Of a stretch of 13,987 nt of DNA, positions 13,708 to 13,987 are shown piece after piece; positions within the stretch are counted from its first letter, which is position 1; every line of letters begins with the position of its first letter. A model generated the notes under the pieces. The model did no database searches, was not told the origin of the DNA, and saw nothing but the letters and a program-made list of their open reading frames with translations. A program made the translations under genes and the position numbers. The stretch is from an uncultured bacterium (GTDB lineage Bacteria; Pseudomonadota; Gammaproteobacteria; Burkholderiales; Burkholderiaceae_E): positions 1-13,987 of the forward strand of contig CAIPGD010000009.1 of the NCBI GenBank assembly GCA_903864485.1. Direction: 5' to 3'.

Positions 13708-13987
13708 TCAACGAAGGTTTTGCGCCGGAACCGATTCAATGACCGTGGGTCCTGTCGGCGGTGCGCTAGAGGGTGAGCCAGCTGGCGCTTCGGTCGATGA
13801 CGCATCCAAGGGCCCCGGAGCGGGAAGAGGCGCGGACCCCGGCGCGGACCCCGGCGCGGGAACATTGGCCGGCGCCATGCCGGAGTTCTGGCCAACCGGT
13901 GTTGACCGCCCAAAAAAGAGCGCGAAAGCTGCCAGGGCCGCCAGGACGACGACGGCTAACAAAATCCAATTTCGTCGACCGCCGGAC
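13708..13987 (-). CDS. rodZ: Probable RodZ, C-terminal part (5' end outside window)
   Basis: The frame enters from the right edge and ends at TGA 13710-13708. The visible 92 residues contain a basic GGRRNW stop-transfer flank and one transmembrane helix (ILLAVVVLAALAAFALFFG). About 65 residues rich in Pro, Ala, Gly and Ser follow, ending VIESVPAQNLR. A single-pass protein directly upstream of ispG is normally RodZ, the cytoskeletal partner of MreB, with a cytoplasmic helix-turn-helix before the membrane helix; that domain would lie outside the window. The usual folded C-terminal periplasmic domain (DUF4115) is not seen: the gene stops after the Pro-rich linker. The name rests mainly on position and topology. 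It could instead be an unrelated single-pass protein. Confidence 0.6.
   Translation of the reverse strand, partial: SGGRRNWILLAVVVLAALAAFALFFGRSTPVGQNSGMAPANVPAPGSAPGSAPLPAPGPLDASSTEAPAGSPSSAPPTGPTVIESVPAQNLR
13829..13860 (-). repeat. 12-bp in-frame tandem repeat in the probable rodZ 3' part (about 2.7 copies)
   Basis: GGCGCGGACCCC (+ strand) occurs at 13829-13840 and 13841-13852, followed by a partial copy to 13860. It encodes PGSAPGSAP in the Pro/Ala-rich segment after the membrane helix. As with the repeats in der and hisS, the unit is a multiple of three. Confidence 0.8.

Noticed and set aside
12339..13742. 467-codon open frame on the + strand antisense to ispG
   Set aside because: It lies entirely opposite conserved ispG and the start of hisS, its translation shows no recognisable motif, and long antisense frames are expected in GC-rich genes.
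13701..13913. N-terminal extension of ispG to 500 residues
   Set aside because: The extra sequence is an Arg/Pro-rich shadow of the upstream membrane-protein gene; IspG homology starts after ATG 13700.

Overview
The window is a conserved chromosomal core locus of a GC-rich proteobacterium, most likely a betaproteobacterium. The order rodZ-ispG-hisS-yfgM-bamB-der-hfq-hflX-hflK-hflC-yjeT-hisZ-purA-phosphoribosyltransferase is the arrangement I know from Burkholderiales-like genomes. The short 78-residue Hfq (starting MSNKGQLLQDPFLN) and the HflK N-terminus (SLNDPNWGR, then GPPDLDELWRDF) also read as betaproteobacterial. I see no phage, insertion sequence, CRISPR, tRNA or rRNA, and no sign of recent transfer.

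Layout. Positions 1-513 (+ strand) hold the C-terminal part of a crotonase-family acyl-CoA enzyme that enters from the left edge. Everything from 552 to 13987 is on the - strand and is read from right to left: the C-terminal end of a probable rodZ (cell shape), ispG (isoprenoid precursors), hisS (histidyl-tRNA synthetase), yfgM (inner-membrane TPR protein), bamB (outer-membrane assembly lipoprotein) and der (ribosome-assembly GTPase). Then comes the only sizeable gap, about 150 bp, followed by hfq (RNA chaperone), hflX (ribosome-splitting GTPase), hflK and hflC (SPFH partners of FtsH), a 58-codon yjeT/DUF2065 membrane peptide gene, hisZ (regulatory subunit of ATP phosphoribosyltransferase), purA (AMP synthesis) and a purine-type phosphoribosyltransferase gene.

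The genes are very tightly packed. Stop/start overlaps of the ATGA type occur at ispG/hisS, yfgM/bamB and hflX/hflK. A TGATG overlap occurs at hflC/yjeT, a 17-nt overlap at hisS/yfgM, and hisZ and purA abut directly. This suggests one or two long transcripts, with the der-hfq gap as the natural place for an internal promoter. Functionally the row combines envelope biogenesis (RodZ, BamB, YfgM, HflKC), translation and RNA metabolism (HisS, Der, Hfq, HflX), and histidine and purine metabolism, which share PRPP and ATP chemistry (HisZ, PurA, phosphoribosyltransferase).

I found no new multi-gene system. The points worth a second look are local: hflX has no ATG, GTG or TTG start able to encode its conserved N-terminus and may start at a CTG overlapping the hfq stop; der also lacks an ATG; in-frame 9- or 12-bp tandem repeats sit in low-complexity segments of Der, HisS and the probable RodZ; the probable RodZ appears to lack its usual periplasmic domain; and the crotonase lacks both classical hydratase glutamates.
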